NCBI RefSeq assembly: GCF_027257935.1
Contig: NZ_JANZKW010000001.1
Span: 434,001-498,000 of the forward strand
Length of the DNA: 64,000 nucleotides
Reading direction: 5' to 3'
Source of the DNA: Chitinimonas sp. BJYL2
GTDB taxonomy: Bacteria; Pseudomonadota; Gammaproteobacteria; Burkholderiales; Chitinimonadaceae
The stretch's first letter is position 1, and each line of letters opens with the position of its first letter. Both the position numbers and the translations under genes were made by a program. Below are positions 19,459-30,469 of the stretch, one piece after another. The notes under the pieces are model-generated. The model had not been told where the DNA came from. It was given only the letters and a program-made list of their open reading frames with translations, and made no database searches.

Positions 19459-20361
19459 ATGAAACACTGGTTAATGCTGCACCGTATCGCTTTTGCCTCC
19501 ACGCTCAAGCTGTTTGCCAGCAACCCGCTGGCATCGGGCTTCAACCTGCTTGTCATCGGCGTGGCGGTGGCACTGCCGCTGGGCCTGATGACGCTGGTCG
19601 ATAACCTGCAGCGCCTGTCAGGCCGCCTGCCTACCGAACCGGAAGTCAGCGTCTTCCTCTATACCAGCGCCACCCCAGCCGACATCAATCGCGTGCGCGC
19701 GCTGATCGGCACCTTGCCCGATGTGACGCACAGTACCCATATCGACAAGCGTCAGGCACTGCGCGATCTGGAAGAGTCTAGCGGCATGCGCGAGCTGCTG
19801 GCCGGCCTGAGCGACAACCCGCTGCCCGATGCCTTCAGCCTGACGCTGAGCACCGCCGAGCCAGAAGCACTAAGCGCACTGAGCAACCGCCTCAAAGCCG
19901 ATCCGGCCGTGGAAGCCGTGCAACTGGATTCCGAATGGGCTCGCCGTTTGGCCGCATTGGTACGCCTGGGTCGTGACCTCACCGTGGTGATTGCCGTGTT
20001 GTTCGGCGCGGGCCTGCTGCTCGTCACCACCAACCTGATCCGCATGCAGATCCTGACCCGGCGCGAGGAGATCGAAGTCAGCAAGCTGATTGGTGCCACG
20101 GACAGCTTCATCCGCCGCCCTTTCCTGTACTTTGCCGGCGTGCAGGCCGTGCTGGGCTCGGCCATCGGCATGCTGGTCGTCGCCATCATCCTGCAGCAGC
20201 TTGCCAAGCCGGTCGACACGCTGGCCGCCCTCTATGGCGAGCATTTCAATCTGATGCTGCCGCAGCCAGCTTTCCTGCTTACCGCAATGGGTTCCGTGGT
20301 GGCGCTGAGTCTGGCCGGGGCCATGCTGTCGGTCCGCAAGCATCTGCGCGAGACGGACTGA
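19459..20361 (+). CDS. ftsX: Cell division protein FtsX
   Basis: 300-residue membrane partner of FtsE. Topology fits FtsX: one helix near residues 25-45, a periplasmic domain of about 100 residues (EVSVFLYTSATPADINRVRAL onward), then three C-terminal helices. The motif after TM2 (LIRMQILTRREEIEVSKLIGA) is typical of FtsX/MacB-like permeases. It starts 21 bases after ftsE. Confidence 0.95.
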   Translation: MKHWLMLHRIAFASTLKLFASNPLASGFNLLVIGVAVALPLGLMTLVDNLQRLSGRLPTEPEVSVFLYTSATPADINRVRALIGTLPDVTHSTHIDKRQALRDLEESSGMRELLAGLSDNPLPDAFSLTLSTAEPEALSALSNRLKADPAVEAVQLDSEWARRLAALVRLGRDLTVVIAVLFGAGLLLVTTNLIRMQILTRREEIEVSKLIGATDSFIRRPFLYFAGVQAVLGSAIGMLVVAIILQQLAKPVDTLAALYGEHFNLMLPQPAFLLTAMGSVVALSLAGAMLSVRKHLRETD

Positions 20362-20446
20362 TCCGTATATATATCTTTACCACTGGCCGCTACAAGCCAG
20401 CGCGGCTGACTAGAATGAACGAGTCTGGATGCTTGGCAGTCCTGTC

Positions 20447-21265
20447 ATGGACATTGGAATGCGCACCTTCCTCGTCGCACTGCTCTGTTGCCTGCTGGTA
20501 GTGCCTTCGCCGGCTGCCGCAAGCACCGGGCATGCCTGCGTCAAGACAGTCCGGTGGAATCCGGATCTGCCCTACGCGGGCCAGGACGCCAGCGGCAAGC
20601 TGATCGGCAGTGATATCGAACTCCTGCAGGCACTGCTTCAGCGCATGGATTGTCGTGCCCAATTCGTGCAGATGCCTTGGGCGCGGGCCTTGGTAGAGCT
20701 GGAGCATGGCAAGCTCGATATCTTGCCCGGTGCCTTCAAGACCGCCGAGCGAGAGCGCTATGCGCGATTCAGCCAAGCCTACAGCCGAATACCCAATGTG
20801 CTCTTTGTGGCCACGAAGAAACTGCCCAGCTACCGATTTTCCCGCCTCGCCGATCTCATCGGAACCGACTTCCGGCTTGGCGTCCAAATCCATGTTTCCT
20901 ATGGCCCGGAATTCGAGGCGCTCAAGCACCAGCCGGGATTCCGTGAGCGCCTGACACCTGTCACGCAACGCCACTCTGCCTGGAAAATGCTGGCGCTGGA
21001 CCGTATCGATGGCTTGATCGCAGATGAAGTCACGGCCTTGCTTGAGCTGAAGGCACTGGGGCTGGAGCAGGAAATCCGCAAAACGAGCCTGATCGTCTCC
21101 AGCGACGCCGCCCACATCGCCCTGAGCCGGAAAACCACCGACGAAGCCTTCCTGATACGCTTCGATGCTGCGCTGGACGCCATCATTGCCGATGGCACCT
21201 ATCTGTCGATCATGCAGCGGCACCTCCCCTGCAAAGTGTCCGTTCGTCAGCTCGGCTGCGACTGA
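20447..21265 (+). CDS. Periplasmic solute-binding protein (SBP_bac_3-like)
   Basis: Exported protein resembling polar amino-acid-binding proteins of ABC importers. The signal peptide is MRTFLVALLCCLLVVPSPAAAS when counted from the internal ATG at 20459; ATGs at 20429 and 20447 are also possible. The mature part has the fold landmarks GKLIGSDIELLQALLQRM, MPWARALVELEHGKLDILPG and a late DGTYLSIMQRHLP. No permease or ATPase is adjacent, so it may serve a distant transporter or act as a sensor-type protein. TAGAAT (20411-20416) could be its -10 box. Confidence 0.75.
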   Translation: MDIGMRTFLVALLCCLLVVPSPAAASTGHACVKTVRWNPDLPYAGQDASGKLIGSDIELLQALLQRMDCRAQFVQMPWARALVELEHGKLDILPGAFKTAERERYARFSQAYSRIPNVLFVATKKLPSYRFSRLADLIGTDFRLGVQIHVSYGPEFEALKHQPGFRERLTPVTQRHSAWKMLALDRIDGLIADEVTALLELKALGLEQEIRKTSLIVSSDAAHIALSRKTTDEAFLIRFDAALDAIIADGTYLSIMQRHLPCKVSVRQLGCD

Positions 21266-21357
21266 GCACGCTACAAGAGAAGCCCTGCTGGCAGCATCAG
21301 CCGGCCGCTTGGTCACGAATGCAAATATCCACCTGCCCCGCTGAACTTTCGGCCCCA

Positions 21358-21384
21358 TTGGCACTCTCATGCCGGGAGTGCTAA
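21358..21384 (+). promoter_or_regulatory. CIRCE element (HrcA operator) upstream of rpoH
   Basis: TTGGCACTC, nine bases, GAGTGCTAA. The HrcA operator consensus is TTAGCACTC-N9-GAGTGCTAA, so 17 of 18 arm positions match with the exact 9-base spacer. It ends 41 bases before the rpoH ATG, where bound HrcA would repress the promoter. An in-frame ATG of the longer rpoH frame falls inside the element, which supports the downstream rpoH start. Confidence 0.93.
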
Positions 21385-21425
21385 CATCAGTCAGCCGTGA
21401 AATCCACACGGCGCAGGAGCTGCCA

Positions 21426-22265
<840 letters not shown>

Positions 22266-22561
22266 TCTTCAACAACCAAGGCCCATCGGACGTACAAGAA
22301 TGGCCGAGCAAACTGCTCGGCCATTTTCATTGGATTGCCATCATGGTCGATTACCTTGCTTGGGCGGCTAATCTAGGCCGAGACAGGTACCGTACCGCCG
22401 ATGCATGCAAGTCGCAGCAAGCCAACGATCATCCTCGCTATACTGCGCAAACGGCGTGACAACCACCCAGTTGACGCCCATTGCTTCGCATCCTTACCCC
22501 TTGGCGAACAGGTCCCGTTCGTCTTCAGACCATCAGGGCACGCCCCCACTTCGAGTTGAAT
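22266..22561. other. Intergenic region between rpoH and ugd
   Basis: About 296 bases without a supported gene. It contains the rpoH terminator hairpin and, at 22439-22444, TATACT, which could be a -10 box for ugd although no good -35 is visible. No JUMPstart/ops element or tRNA was seen. Confidence 0.5.
22299..22328 (+). terminator. Rho-independent terminator after rpoH
   Basis: TGGCCGAGCA-AAC-TGCTCGGCCA, a perfect 10-bp stem with a 3-base loop followed by TTTTCATT, 35 bases past the rpoH stop. Confidence 0.88.
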
Positions 22562-23890
22562 ATGAAAGTCACGGTTATTGGTACTGGCTACGTTGGATTG
22601 GTAACAGGTGCCTGTATTGCAGACATGGGTAACGAGGTTGTCTGCTTCGACATCAACGAGGGCAAGATCCAACGGCTCAATGAGGGTGAGATTCCTATCT
22701 ATGAACCTGGCCTGCAAGCAATGGTGGCCCGCAACGTCGCAGCTGGCCGGCTGAGCTTCACAACCGATGTGGCGGCCTCCGTCGCGCATGGACAACTTCA
22801 ATTCATTGCCGTAGGTACACCACCGGGCAAGAACGGTGGCGCCGATTTAGATCAGGTGCTTACCGCCGCCGCCAATATTGGCCGGCACATGACTGATTAC
22901 AAAGTCATCATCGACAAAAGTACCGTGCCAGTCGGAACGGCAGATCGCGTCAGGCAGACCGTTGAGGCGCAACTTAACGAGCGCGGCATGGCGATGCCTT
23001 TCAGTGTCGTGTCCAACCCGGAGTTCCTGAAGGAAGGGGCCGCGATTGATGACTTCATGAAACCCGACCGCATCATCATCGGGGCCGAAGACGATATGGC
23101 GATCAGCCTGATGCGCGAACTGTATGCGCCTTTCCAGCGCAGCCATGATCGCATCATCATGATGGATATACGCAGCGCAGAACTCACCAAGTACGCCGCC
23201 AACGCCATGCTGGCTACGCGAATCAGCTTCATGAACGAACTGGCCAATCTGGCTGAATCACTGGATGCAGATATCGAACTGGTGCGCAAAGGTATCGGTT
23301 CCGACCCCCGGATCGGCTTTCAGTTTCTGTACCCCGGCGTGGGATATGGCGGATCCTGCTTTCCCAAAGATGTGCAGGCGCTGGTGCAGACGGCACGTGA
23401 CAACGGTCATGAACTGCGTGTACTGCAAGCCGTCGAGCAGGCCAACGATGCGCAGAAACATGTGCTGACCAAGAAACTGGTACGGCAGCTTGGCGACAAG
23501 CTGAGCGGCAAGTCGCTGGCACTTTGGGGACTGTCGTTCAAGCCTGATACCGATGATATGCGGGATGCCCCGAGCTTGGTCGTCATTGCAGATCTGCTCG
23601 CCCTTGGCGCAACCATTCGCGCCTACGACCCCATCGCCGCCCACGAGGCCCAGCGCTTGCTCGGTCAGAATCCCCGCATTACTTATTGCGAAACTGCGAT
23701 GGATGCGGTGGAGGGTGCCGATGCGCTGATCATCGTGACGGAATGGAAAGAGTTCCGGGTGATCGACTTTGAGGCCGTAAGGTCAAGACTGAAGCAGCCT
23801 TATATCTTCGATGGTCGCAATCTCTATGAGCCTGCAGCTACCCAACGGGCAGGATTGCATTATTTCCCTATCGGCAGAAAGTCCGGCTAG
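22562..23890 (+). CDS. ugd: UDP-glucose 6-dehydrogenase
   Basis: Oxidises UDP-glucose to UDP-glucuronate with two NAD+. 442 residues from the ATG at 22562 ([18 protein letters not shown], the NAD-binding GxGxxG). The catalytic cysteine lies in [13 protein letters not shown]; other family blocks are [19 protein letters not shown] and [15 protein letters not shown]. It is convergent with the minus-strand locus that carries UDP-glucuronate decarboxylase, so the two adjacent enzymes make UDP-glucuronate and then UDP-xylose. The longer frame from 22481 has no support. Confidence 0.97.
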   Translation: MKVTVIGTGYVGLVTGACIADMGNEVVCFDINEGKIQRLNEGEIPIYEPGLQAMVARNVAAGRLSFTTDVAASVAHGQLQFIAVGTPPGKNGGADLDQVLTAAANIGRHMTDYKVIIDKSTVPVGTADRVRQTVEAQLNERGMAMPFSVVSNPEFLKEGAAIDDFMKPDRIIIGAEDDMAISLMRELYAPFQRSHDRIIMMDIRSAELTKYAANAMLATRISFMNELANLAESLDADIELVRKGIGSDPRIGFQFLYPGVGYGGSCFPKDVQALVQTARDNGHELRVLQAVEQANDAQKHVLTKKLVRQLGDKLSGKSLALWGLSFKPDTDDMRDAPSLVVIADLLALGATIRAYDPIAAHEAQRLLGQNPRITYCETAMDAVEGADALIIVTEWKEFRVIDFEAVRSRLKQPYIFDGRNLYEPAATQRAGLHYFPIGRKSG

Positions 23891-23902
23891 CACACTGGCA
23901 AC

Positions 23903-23938
23903 ACAGACCCGCACTGGCCAATAGGCCGGCGGGTCTGT
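23903..23938. terminator. Convergent hairpin between ugd and methyltransferase
   Basis: ACAGACCCGC and GCGGGTCTGT form a perfect 10-bp outer stem; GGCC-AATA-GGCC pairs inside it. It sits 12 bases past the ugd stop and 11 bases past the convergent gene's stop. The T-tails are weak, so function as a two-way terminator is inferred. Confidence 0.6.
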
Positions 23939-23949
23939 TGCTTGATTGG

Positions 23950-24597
23950 CTAGCCCAGCACCAGCGCCGGGGTATCAATCTTCCTCACGACCCATTGGTT
24001 GGGCGGTGCCATGACGTGCATATAGTAGGAAGGCAATTCGCTGACCAACCTTGTCGGTCCTGGCCAGGATGGCACATCGTCAAATACGATGAACCCGCCA
24101 TCTTTCACATAAGCCGACCACAACTCAAAATCCTTACGCACCGCGTGATAGGCATGGTCTGCATCAACGAACAGCACATCAACCTGACGATCCAGTGGCC
24201 AGTGCTTGGCGGCCTCATGCGTTGTCATGCGCATCGGGGTCACATATTGACCTAGCCCTCGTGTCGCTAGATTGGCTTTGAACTCGTTGAAAAGCTGATC
24301 GGGCTCATAGTCTCGCAACAGCTCGGCGTGCAAGTCTTCGTTCTGGCTGCCTTGCCACGTATCTACTGCCCACACATGGCCATTGCCACGATCCTGAACA
24401 GCGGAGGCGAGCCAACAGGTTGAGCGCCCCTTCCAGGAGCCCAGTTCAACTACGACAGGATTGTCGCCAACATGGTTGAGCACAATGTCGTACAACACCG
24501 CACCCGCACCGATCAGCAGCCAACCCTGAATGTCGCTGACGCTTTCCTCTATGGCTTTGAGCCTGTTCTCAAGGCGCTGCTCGTCACTTACCACCAT
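23950..24597 (-). CDS. Class I SAM-dependent methyltransferase (Methyltransf_24 type)
   Basis: 215 residues from the ATG at 24597, two bases after the decarboxylase stop. The SAM site reads VVVELGSWKGRSTCWLAS, with the acidic strand-2 end in VWAVDTWQGSQ and the strand-4 motif DVLFVDADHAYHAVRKDFE, followed by GGFIVFDDV. This subfamily is common in polysaccharide and antibiotic clusters, where it methylates sugars or small molecules. As the last gene of the glycosylation end of the locus, sugar O-methylation is a reasonable guess, not shown. Confidence 0.82.
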   Translation of the reverse strand: MVVSDEQRLENRLKAIEESVSDIQGWLLIGAGAVLYDIVLNHVGDNPVVVELGSWKGRSTCWLASAVQDRGNGHVWAVDTWQGSQNEDLHAELLRDYEPDQLFNEFKANLATRGLGQYVTPMRMTTHEAAKHWPLDRQVDVLFVDADHAYHAVRKDFELWSAYVKDGGFIVFDDVPSWPGPTRLVSELPSYYMHVMAPPNQWVVRKIDTPALVLG

Positions 24598-24599
24598 GG

Positions 24600-25547
24600 T
24601 TATACATCCTTTGCAAACAGCTGCTTGAAGTAGCTGATGGTCTGCGCCAGCCCCTGCTCCACATCGACCCGTGGTGCCCAATTGAGCTGAGTACTGGCAA
24701 GAGAAATCGCTGGTCGTCTTTGCTTGGGATCGTCTTGGGGCAAAGGCATGTGTTTCAGCTGAGACCGGCTGCCCGTCAAACGAATGACTTCCTGGGCCAG
24801 TTGCACCATCGTCAATTCGATCGGGTTGCCCAGATTGATCGGGCCGGTAATGCCGGCGGGCGAGTTCATCATTGCCACCAGACCCTCTATCAGATCTGAG
24901 ACAAAACAGAATGAACGGGTCTGCATGCCGTCGCCATAGAGCGTGATGTCTTCGCCACGCAAAGCCTGAACGATGAAATTGCTGACTACGCGTCCGTCGT
25001 CCGGGTGCATCCTTGGCCCGTATGTATTGAATATCCGGACCACCTTGATATCCACGCCGTGCTGGCGGTGATAATCAAAAAACAGCGTTTCCGCACAGCG
25101 CTTGCCTTCATCGTAGCAACTGCGGATACCAATCGGATTGACCTTCCCCCAGTATGACTCGGTCTGTGGGTGCTCTTCAGGATCACCATACACTTCGGAG
25201 GTCGAAGCCTGAAGAATGGTTGCGCCAACGCGTTTGGCCAGACCCAGCATGTTGATCGCGCCGTGTACGCTGGTTTTCAGCGTTTGGACGGGGTCGTGCT
25301 GATAGTGAACCGGGCTTGCCGGGCAGGCCAAGTTATAGATCTGATCCACTTCCACATAGAGCGGAAATGTCACGTCGTGACGCATGACCTCGAAGTGGGA
25401 GTTCCCCATTAAATGGGCGACATTGCGCTTCGTGCCGGTAAAGAAGTTGTCGACACACAAGACCTCATGGCCATCCGCCAGAAGGCGCTCACACAAATGA
25501 GAGCCGAGGAACCCGGCCCCGCCTGTTACCAAAATGCGCTTGCTCAT
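24600..25547 (-). CDS. uxs: UDP-glucuronate decarboxylase (UDP-xylose synthase)
   Basis: Short-chain dehydrogenase/reductase-type enzyme that converts UDP-glucuronate to UDP-xylose. 315 residues. The NAD-binding motif is [31 protein letters not shown], the catalytic S-T-S-EVYGDP region and [11 protein letters not shown] (Tyr/Lys pair) are the family hallmarks. It overlaps the upstream glycosyltransferase gene by 4 bases. With ugd next door it gives the locus its own UDP-xylose supply. Confidence 0.93.
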   Translation of the reverse strand: MSKRILVTGGAGFLGSHLCERLLADGHEVLCVDNFFTGTKRNVAHLMGNSHFEVMRHDVTFPLYVEVDQIYNLACPASPVHYQHDPVQTLKTSVHGAINMLGLAKRVGATILQASTSEVYGDPEEHPQTESYWGKVNPIGIRSCYDEGKRCAETLFFDYHRQHGVDIKVVRIFNTYGPRMHPDDGRVVSNFIVQALRGEDITLYGDGMQTRSFCFVSDLIEGLVAMMNSPAGITGPINLGNPIELTMVQLAQEVIRLTGSRSQLKHMPLPQDDPKQRRPAISLASTQLNWAPRVDVEQGLAQTISYFKQLFAKDV

Positions 25548-27544
25548 GATTCGTCGCCCTTATTCTGCTTGCTGACCTGATGACGCCACAGTTGCGTATA
25601 CACCGCTTCCAAGTCACGCGTGAACTGGCGGGTATCAAACAACGGGGTCTGCAGCAGTTGCGCCTGCAAGCGCACCCTCAACGCACTCAGCTCATCCGGG
25701 TGCTGTGCCAGACGCAAGATACAGTGTTCGTACTCTTCGGGTGTGTGGGTAATCAGCTCGGACAGGCCCACATTGACCAAGAGCGATGCGGCCACGCGAC
25801 TGGCGAAGGTCTCTCCCATCATCGTGACCAGTGGCACGCCGGCCCACAGAGCATCGCTCCCCGTGGTGTGGGATCCGTAAGGGAAAGTATCCAACGCGAG
25901 ATCGGCCAGACCGATCCGGCCCATGTGCTCTGCCAACGTCCGTTTGGGGGCGAAGACGATGCGTGATGCATCGACCCCCCGCTGGTGTGCCTCTTCCAGC
26001 AGGTTGTCCTTGGCGGCCTCAGGCGGCTCAAGCAGCCAGAGCTGGCTGCCGTCAATCTTCTTCAGCAACGCACACCAAATATCAAACGTCGCCGGACCAA
26101 GCTTGAACGGCTGATTGAACGAGCACATGACAAAAGCATCGGACGCGAGACCCTCTGCCTCGCGCGAACTCGTCAGACCATTGGCGCGCTTGTTGTCATT
26201 AGGTTGATAACAATGGGGCAGATTGACGACCTTTTCTGAGTACTGACCCGCGTGCTCAGGCGGCGTCACCACGGCATCACCGAACAAGTAGTCCGCAAAA
26301 GCCGTACCCGTGGTACCGGGATAGCCAAGCCAAGTAACCTGGATGGGCGCACAGCGCTTGTAGCTCAGCCCATCTATCCGGCTATAAGCCGTATGTCCGT
26401 TCAACTCGACCAGGATATGCAAGCGATGCGTACGGATCAGCGCTTGCAGCTCATCGTCGGCCAGCGCCCTCACATCATGAAAGTGTTCGAACGCCGCCTC
26501 GATACGCTGACGATCCGCCCCATCTCGCTTGGGCCCAGTGGCATAACCGAATACTTCAAACTTGCTCCGATCGTGACACTCCAGCGCACCAACCAGCAGA
26601 TGGCTGACCGGATGTGTACCGAAATCCGACGAAAGATAGCCAATTCTCAAGCGCTCGCCTTCTCCTCCCGGAGGCAGCAACATCTCACTCTCCAACGGGG
26701 CCTCCCGGGCTGCCTGGGAGCGCTGCAAGGTGGCTTGGTACAGATCGTGGCGCGAGAACTCTCGGAGACCACACAGAGCAAACACCATACCGCCATGCTT
26801 GCCCTCATCCACAATCAATCGATGAGCATGTGCAATACGTGCATCCAGGTCCTCCCAGTCATACATTTCCATCGCGGCGTGGACCAGCATGGAGGCCGCA
26901 TAAGCATCGTCAGGCGCCAAGCGTACCAACTCTGAATAGCAATAGACGGCCTCGGGATGGAGCTTCAGGGCACGATGGGCGTCCGCAAAGCCCGCCATCG
27001 CGCGTTTGTCATCCGGGCTGACCGCCAGCACGGCAGCGAACTCCAGTCTCGCCTCGGTGGGGCAGTCATCGTAGAGATAGACCTGACCCAACCCAGTCCG
27101 TGCACGGATCGAATCCGGCTCCAGCAACAGCGCATCCATGAAGGCCTGCTTGGCTTCCTTGGCCTTACCCGAACGCAACCACGCAATACCCAGGTTGATA
27201 TAAACCTCGGGAAGCCGGCACCCCGCCGCCAACAGTTGCTGGAGCGTCTCTGCCCCGGCGTGGATCTGACCGCACTCAACCTGTGCTGCCCCTAACTGGC
27301 GAAGGAGATCCTGGTCCATTCCGGTGAACTGCAAAGTGCGCTGTATCAGGGGTAGTGCTTCTTCAAAGCGCTCCAACCCCATCAGTGCGGCGCACAGGGC
27401 GCGTCTGGCCAGAAGGCTGTCCGGGTGTCGACGCAAATGGGCCCGTGCCAACGGCTCCAACTGGGCGAACTGTCGGCTGTTGCACAAGTCAACCAGCTTC
27501 CTTGCCGGGTCACTCGCGGACTTGGACTTGGTGTTTTTATTCAT
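25544..27544 (-). CDS. TPR + GT41 (OGT/SPINDLY-like) glycosyltransferase, copy 2
   Basis: 666 residues. The N-terminal half (about 20-250) is TPR-like ([20 protein letters not shown] is one unit). The C-terminal half is a GT41 catalytic domain, the family of O-GlcNAc transferase and [66 protein letters not shown] and [19 protein letters not shown]. Such enzymes act in the cytoplasm on protein Ser/Thr (or Asn for HMW1C). Donor and target are unknown. It overlaps both neighbours by 4 bases. Copy 1, immediately upstream, has the same layout and similar motifs, so the pair is a tandem duplication. Confidence 0.9.
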   Translation of the reverse strand: MNKNTKSKSASDPARKLVDLCNSRQFAQLEPLARAHLRRHPDSLLARRALCAALMGLERFEEALPLIQRTLQFTGMDQDLLRQLGAAQVECGQIHAGAETLQQLLAAGCRLPEVYINLGIAWLRSGKAKEAKQAFMDALLLEPDSIRARTGLGQVYLYDDCPTEARLEFAAVLAVSPDDKRAMAGFADAHRALKLHPEAVYCYSELVRLAPDDAYAASMLVHAAMEMYDWEDLDARIAHAHRLIVDEGKHGGMVFALCGLREFSRHDLYQATLQRSQAAREAPLESEMLLPPGGEGERLRIGYLSSDFGTHPVSHLLVGALECHDRSKFEVFGYATGPKRDGADRQRIEAAFEHFHDVRALADDELQALIRTHRLHILVELNGHTAYSRIDGLSYKRCAPIQVTWLGYPGTTGTAFADYLFGDAVVTPPEHAGQYSEKVVNLPHCYQPNDNKRANGLTSSREAEGLASDAFVMCSFNQPFKLGPATFDIWCALLKKIDGSQLWLLEPPEAAKDNLLEEAHQRGVDASRIVFAPKRTLAEHMGRIGLADLALDTFPYGSHTTGSDALWAGVPLVTMMGETFASRVAASLLVNVGLSELITHTPEEYEHCILRLAQHPDELSALRVRLQAQLLQTPLFDTRQFTRDLEAVYTQLWRHQVSKQNKGDES

Positions 27545-29529
27545 GACAGTAGATGGTCCGGAGCGAGGCCGCGATGATGGCGATCCATCATGCGCCTATA
27601 AAGTTGTTCGAGATCTCTGGCAAAACCTGCTGTATCAAACAGCGGCGTCTTGTCACGGTTACGGCGCAACTTCTGTCTGATCCGCTTTAGGCGCACAGGG
27701 TCGGAGGCCAGATGGATCGCCAGGGCCTCGTAGTCCGCTTGGCTAGTCACGGCCAGTTCGGGCACGCCGATGGCCCGCAAAAGGCTTGCTGCCACACGGC
27801 TGGCAAACGTCGTCCCCATCAGGCTGACCAAGGGAACACCCATCCAGAGTGCATCGCTACCGGTGGTGTGCGATCCATAGGGAAACGTGTCCAGTGCAAT
27901 ATCGGCAAGGGCCAGTCTGGCCAGATGTTCATCTGCCGGTACGCGGCGAGCGAAAATCAGGCGCTCCGATCCGATACCGCGACGGGAAAATTCCTCCTGC
28001 AGATTTGCCTGAGGAATGTCTCCAGCGTTGAGCAGCCATATCACAGAACCAGGTACTGCCTTCATGATCCGGCACCACGCATCCAGCATGGTGGGCAAAA
28101 TCTTGTAGTAGTTATTGAATGAGCAGAAAACGATGCCTGATGCTGGCAAGCCAGCACGTTGCCGGCTTCTGAGGCGTTGGCTCGGGCGGCCATCATCGTT
28201 GGGCTGATAGCAATGCGGCATCAGCGCCAGTTTCTCGGAGTAGTCATCGGCCATTGCCAGTGGGGTCGTTACCGGATCGCCAATCAGGTAGTCAATCACA
28301 CCATCAAAGCCGGTCGTCCCGGGATAGCCCAGCCATGTGACCTGGATGGGTGCGGCGCGCAAGGACATTGCCCGTAAGCGATTGTTGCGCGTCCAGCCAT
28401 TCAGATCCACCAGGATGTCGATTTCGTCCCGACGCAGGCGGTCAACCAGTTCGACGTCACCTAAACGACTCACCTCGATAAAACTGTCACAGGCAGATTT
28501 GATCTGGGTATGAACATGGTGCCCGCGGCGCGCTCGGTCCGCTGAGTACCCAAAGATTCTGAAATGCTGTTTGTCATGCGCCGCCAGTACGCCCGCCACC
28601 AGTCGGCCCACCGGATGGTTACCAAAGTCGGACGAGATATAACCGATGCGTAGCTTGCGATGCTTGTAGTTGAAGCGGGGATCATCTGGTGCGCGTCTAT
28701 CGACGTTGACAGGCAGGCTGTCGACTTCGCGACGCGCTTGGCATCTGGCAACCTTGAGATGCAGATCAGGCCCGATATCTAGCGACAGCAACTGGAATGG
28801 CTGCGCAATGCTCTTGGTTTCCAGCGCCTCGCGGAGTAGCGCCATGTCCTGCTCCAGGCTTTCCCAGTCCACATTCCAGTGGCTGAGATGAACCATCGCT
28901 GCAACAGGATCCCCGTATTGCGGGAAACGGCTGACCAGCTCTGCATATACGGCACAGGCCTCCGCGTACATGCCCTTGTCTTTGTAGGTGCGCGCAAATC
29001 CCATCAGCGTGAAGGGATCATCCTGCCGCATCATCAGGGCCCGGCCATGGCAGATGATGGCGTCATCCAGATCGCCGTTATCGAGCAAGACCCTCGCGAG
29101 GCCACGCCAAGCGGCATAGCACCCTTCATCCCAATTCACGGCGTCGTTGTACGCCGCGAGCGCCTGTTTGAAGTCGCGCTGCTTGTAATAGGTCCACCCC
29201 AGATTGGCCAAGGCGTCAGCATCATCCGGCTTGAGGGCTAGTGCGGCCTCAAACATCCGGACGGCATCCGGATAACGCCCCAGGGAAGACAAGGCCACGC
29301 CCTTGTTCGACCACAACTCGTGATCGCGCGGCTCAAGCCGGAGGGCTCGTTCCAGTGTTGTAAGCGCCTCCTCATGGCGTCCTTGGGCAATGAGGGCAAC
29401 ACCCAGTGATTTCAGCCCGTAGATGTCTTTTGCATGCTTGGGCTGATAGGCGCGGGCCAGGGCCTCGGCGTCTGCGTAATCCTGACCCATCAAAAGACGG
29501 GGGATGTCCGGGTCGGTATTGTCAATCAT
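27541..29529 (-). CDS. TPR + GT41 (OGT/SPINDLY-like) glycosyltransferase, copy 1
   Basis: 662 residues from the ATG at 29529, four bases after the ABC ATPase stop; a longer frame from 29580 would overlap that gene and adds no homology. Several clear TPR units come first (DADALANLGWTYYKQRDFKQ and neighbours), then GT41: [79 protein letters not shown]. The histidine in SSDFGNHP corresponds to the conserved His of OGT. The position right after the pilin and ABC genes suggests pilin or pilin-partner glycosylation, which is inference. Confidence 0.9.
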   Translation of the reverse strand: MIDNTDPDIPRLLMGQDYADAEALARAYQPKHAKDIYGLKSLGVALIAQGRHEEALTTLERALRLEPRDHELWSNKGVALSSLGRYPDAVRMFEAALALKPDDADALANLGWTYYKQRDFKQALAAYNDAVNWDEGCYAAWRGLARVLLDNGDLDDAIICHGRALMMRQDDPFTLMGFARTYKDKGMYAEACAVYAELVSRFPQYGDPVAAMVHLSHWNVDWESLEQDMALLREALETKSIAQPFQLLSLDIGPDLHLKVARCQARREVDSLPVNVDRRAPDDPRFNYKHRKLRIGYISSDFGNHPVGRLVAGVLAAHDKQHFRIFGYSADRARRGHHVHTQIKSACDSFIEVSRLGDVELVDRLRRDEIDILVDLNGWTRNNRLRAMSLRAAPIQVTWLGYPGTTGFDGVIDYLIGDPVTTPLAMADDYSEKLALMPHCYQPNDDGRPSQRLRSRQRAGLPASGIVFCSFNNYYKILPTMLDAWCRIMKAVPGSVIWLLNAGDIPQANLQEEFSRRGIGSERLIFARRVPADEHLARLALADIALDTFPYGSHTTGSDALWMGVPLVSLMGTTFASRVAASLLRAIGVPELAVTSQADYEALAIHLASDPVRLKRIRQKLRRNRDKTPLFDTAGFARDLEQLYRRMMDRHHRGLAPDHLLS

Positions 29530-29533
29530 GGGA

Positions 29534-30469
29534 TCATGCACTCGGCGAGCGGTTGGACTCTGCATCAAACTCGGCAACAAAACGGATGAATGCGCGCTCC
29601 AGTGACAAGGCAGGGCGCACCTCGATCACTTCATCGCCAGCCGCACGCAGGGCGTCCAGCACCTGCCAGGTATCTCTGCGGGAAATTTCCATGCTCCACC
29701 GCCCTGCGGTCTCAGGCTCCGCGCCCGGCAAAGGCTTGCTGCCCGCATAACGGATCAGCACATGATCATCTTGATTCAACAGCTCGGCTGGTGACTTGAT
29801 CGTCCGTAGCTTGCCGCGATGAATCAGGCCCACTCGGTGTGCCAAGCGCTCGACATCATGCAGCACGTGCGACGAGAAGAAGATCGTGCCACCCTCCTGG
29901 CGGTAGTTCAGAAGAATCTCCACCACCTCACGGCGACCGAGAGGATCCAGGCCCGATAGCGGCTCGTCGAGTATGAGCAACCTAGGCTGACAAGCCAACG
30001 CATGAGCCAATGCCGTTCTCTGGACCATGCCCTTGGAGAAACCACGGATGACCTTGTTGGCTACCTGATCCAGCCCGAATCTTTCTAGCCAGAGATGGCA
30101 ATGGTCACGCAGAGCGTTGCCCCGCAAAGGGAGCACATGAGCTGCCACACCCATCTTGAGTATTTCCATGGGTGTCAGGTAGTCGTACAGCCACGGGCTC
30201 TCGGGCACATAGCCCACACCGCGGCGGCTACCATGCTCACCAACGCTTGTACCGAAAAGTGCGGCCTCCCCTGCGTCTTGCCGCAACGCGCCGGTCAGCA
30301 CCTTGATGGTTGTACTTTTGCCGGCACCATTCTGGCCAATGAACCCAAAGGCCTCCCCGGGTTGAACGGAGAAACTGACGTCATCCAGCGCCACAAAACG
30401 CTTGCCGTAGCCCTTGCTGAATGACTTACTTAAACCGTGAATCGAAATCGCATCCGTCATCGAGATCAT
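29534..30469 (-). CDS. ABC-2 type exporter ATP-binding protein
   Basis: 311 residues. Walker A GQNGAGKSTT, a signature of the GFSKGMVQRTALAHAL type (as in ABC-2 exporters, instead of LSGGQ), Walker B LLILDEPLSGLDP and H-loop SSHVLHD. About 80 C-terminal residues after the nucleotide-binding domain form the accessory region common to CcmA/NatA-like exporters. It overlaps the preceding gene by 4 bases and its permease lies one gene upstream. The substrate is not evident; the position downstream of the pilin genes is the main clue. Confidence 0.9.
   Translation of the reverse strand: MISMTDAISIHGLSKSFSKGYGKRFVALDDVSFSVQPGEAFGFIGQNGAGKSTTIKVLTGALRQDAGEAALFGTSVGEHGSRRGVGYVPESPWLYDYLTPMEILKMGVAAHVLPLRGNALRDHCHLWLERFGLDQVANKVIRGFSKGMVQRTALAHALACQPRLLILDEPLSGLDPLGRREVVEILLNYRQEGGTIFFSSHVLHDVERLAHRVGLIHRGKLRTIKSPAELLNQDDHVLIRYAGSKPLPGAEPETAGRWSMEISRRDTWQVLDALRAAGDEVIEVRPALSLERAFIRFVAEFDAESNRSPSA

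Noticed and set aside
22266-22561. Small genes, tRNA or ops/JUMPstart element in the rpoH-ugd gap
   Set aside because: Open frames here lack ribosome sites and family resemblance; no cloverleaf or GGCGGTAG-type element was found.
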